From Shewanella sp. SR44-3 (GTDB lineage: Bacteria; Pseudomonadota; Gammaproteobacteria; Enterobacterales; Shewanellaceae), in assembly GCF_014163735.1 (NCBI RefSeq), contig NZ_JACJDV010000007.1, forward strand, positions 91,352 through 155,351: a stretch of DNA of 64,000 nucleotides, given 5' to 3'. Made by a program: the position numbers and the translations under genes. Of the stretch, positions 63,880 through 64,000 are shown piece after piece; positions within the stretch are counted from its first letter, which is position 1, and each line of letters opens with the position of its first letter. The notes beneath the pieces were generated by a model that did not search any database, was not told where the DNA came from, and saw nothing but the letters and a program-made list of their open reading frames with translations.

Positions 63880-64000
63880 TAGCGTTCATAATTCTGTGTC
63901 ATTTCAGTAAACTGTACAAAAACAGGAATGACACATGACTCAACCTTTTAACTTTGAACAAGCCCTTAAAGATCTTCAAGCGGGTAAAAATCTCACAGGC
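63880..64000 (+). mobile_element. IS256-type insertion sequence, left end
   Basis: Directly after the sctL stop the sequence changes to what I recall as the left end of a Shewanella IS256-family element (GCGTTCATAATTCTGTGTCA near 63884), followed by a transposase start. The exact left border and its right end are outside what can be judged, since the window stops. Confidence 0.65.
63935..64000 (+). CDS. IS256-family transposase, N-terminus only
   Basis: 22 codons to the window edge (MTQPFNFEQALKDLQAGKNL), which match the usual opening of IS256-family (mutator-type) transposases in Shewanella. AGGA sits about eight bases before the ATG at 63935. The DDE catalytic region lies beyond the window. 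Confidence 0.7.
   Translation, partial: MTQPFNFEQALKDLQAGKNLTG

Overview
The window looks like chromosomal DNA of a Shewanella-type gammaproteobacterium. The basis is the housekeeping protein sequences, the order lnt-corC-ybeY-phoH-miaB / ubi hydroxylase-pth-ychF, a Met-Leu-Gln tRNA cluster, and an IS256-type transposase start at the right edge. The genus is an inference from recall; no database was searched.

Left part (1-23310): ordinary core genes. They are a DUF2960 protein, a small DMT membrane protein with a GNAT enzyme, a periplasmic binding protein, a peroxiredoxin-like protein, RhlE-type DEAD-box helicases, two M24 metallopeptidases read divergently, an FKBP isomerase, a YceI lipoprotein, the lnt operon, miaB, a ubiquinone-type hydroxylase, pth and ychF. 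An accessory patch (about 8640-10870) interrupts them. It holds two decayed FKBP copies and a three-gene cassette of unknown function beside the intact FKBP gene.

Middle (23310-31470): a MITE-like element, seven tRNA genes in two Met-Leu-Gln rounds with one extra Gln, then a scrambled stretch with a 5'-truncated GNAT gene, a gene with an internal stop and an orphan ORF. After it come a third DEAD-box helicase, a DUF3626 protein, a DUF6265 protein, a GNAT N-terminal stub, a cupin and a GFA-family protein.

Right part (31475-63876): a complete Ysc/Psc-family type III secretion system (T3SS) in nearly the Pseudomonas aeruginosa gene order. The blocks are sctUTSRQPON (minus strand), sctW-tyeA-sycN-sctX-sctY-sctV-lcrR, lcrG-lcrV-lcrH-popB-popD, exsE/exsC (minus strand, inverted), exsB, exsA, exsD, and sctB-C-D-E-F-G-H-I-J-K-L. 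Two effector loci are built in. One is an ExoU-like patatin phospholipase with its chaperone, lying between the sctN operon and sctW. The other is a protein with an ExoS/YopE-type RhoGAP domain and an unassigned C-terminal half (like AexU of Aeromonas), divergent from a CesT-type chaperone. Eight promoters share an ExsA-like layout: an A-rich run, a GnC element, six bases, TGnnA, then 21-22 bp (23 for one alternative) to a -10 box. They lie before both effector loci and each main T3SS operon, so ExsA with ExsC/D/E probably switches the whole island. The island ends against an insertion sequence just after sctL.
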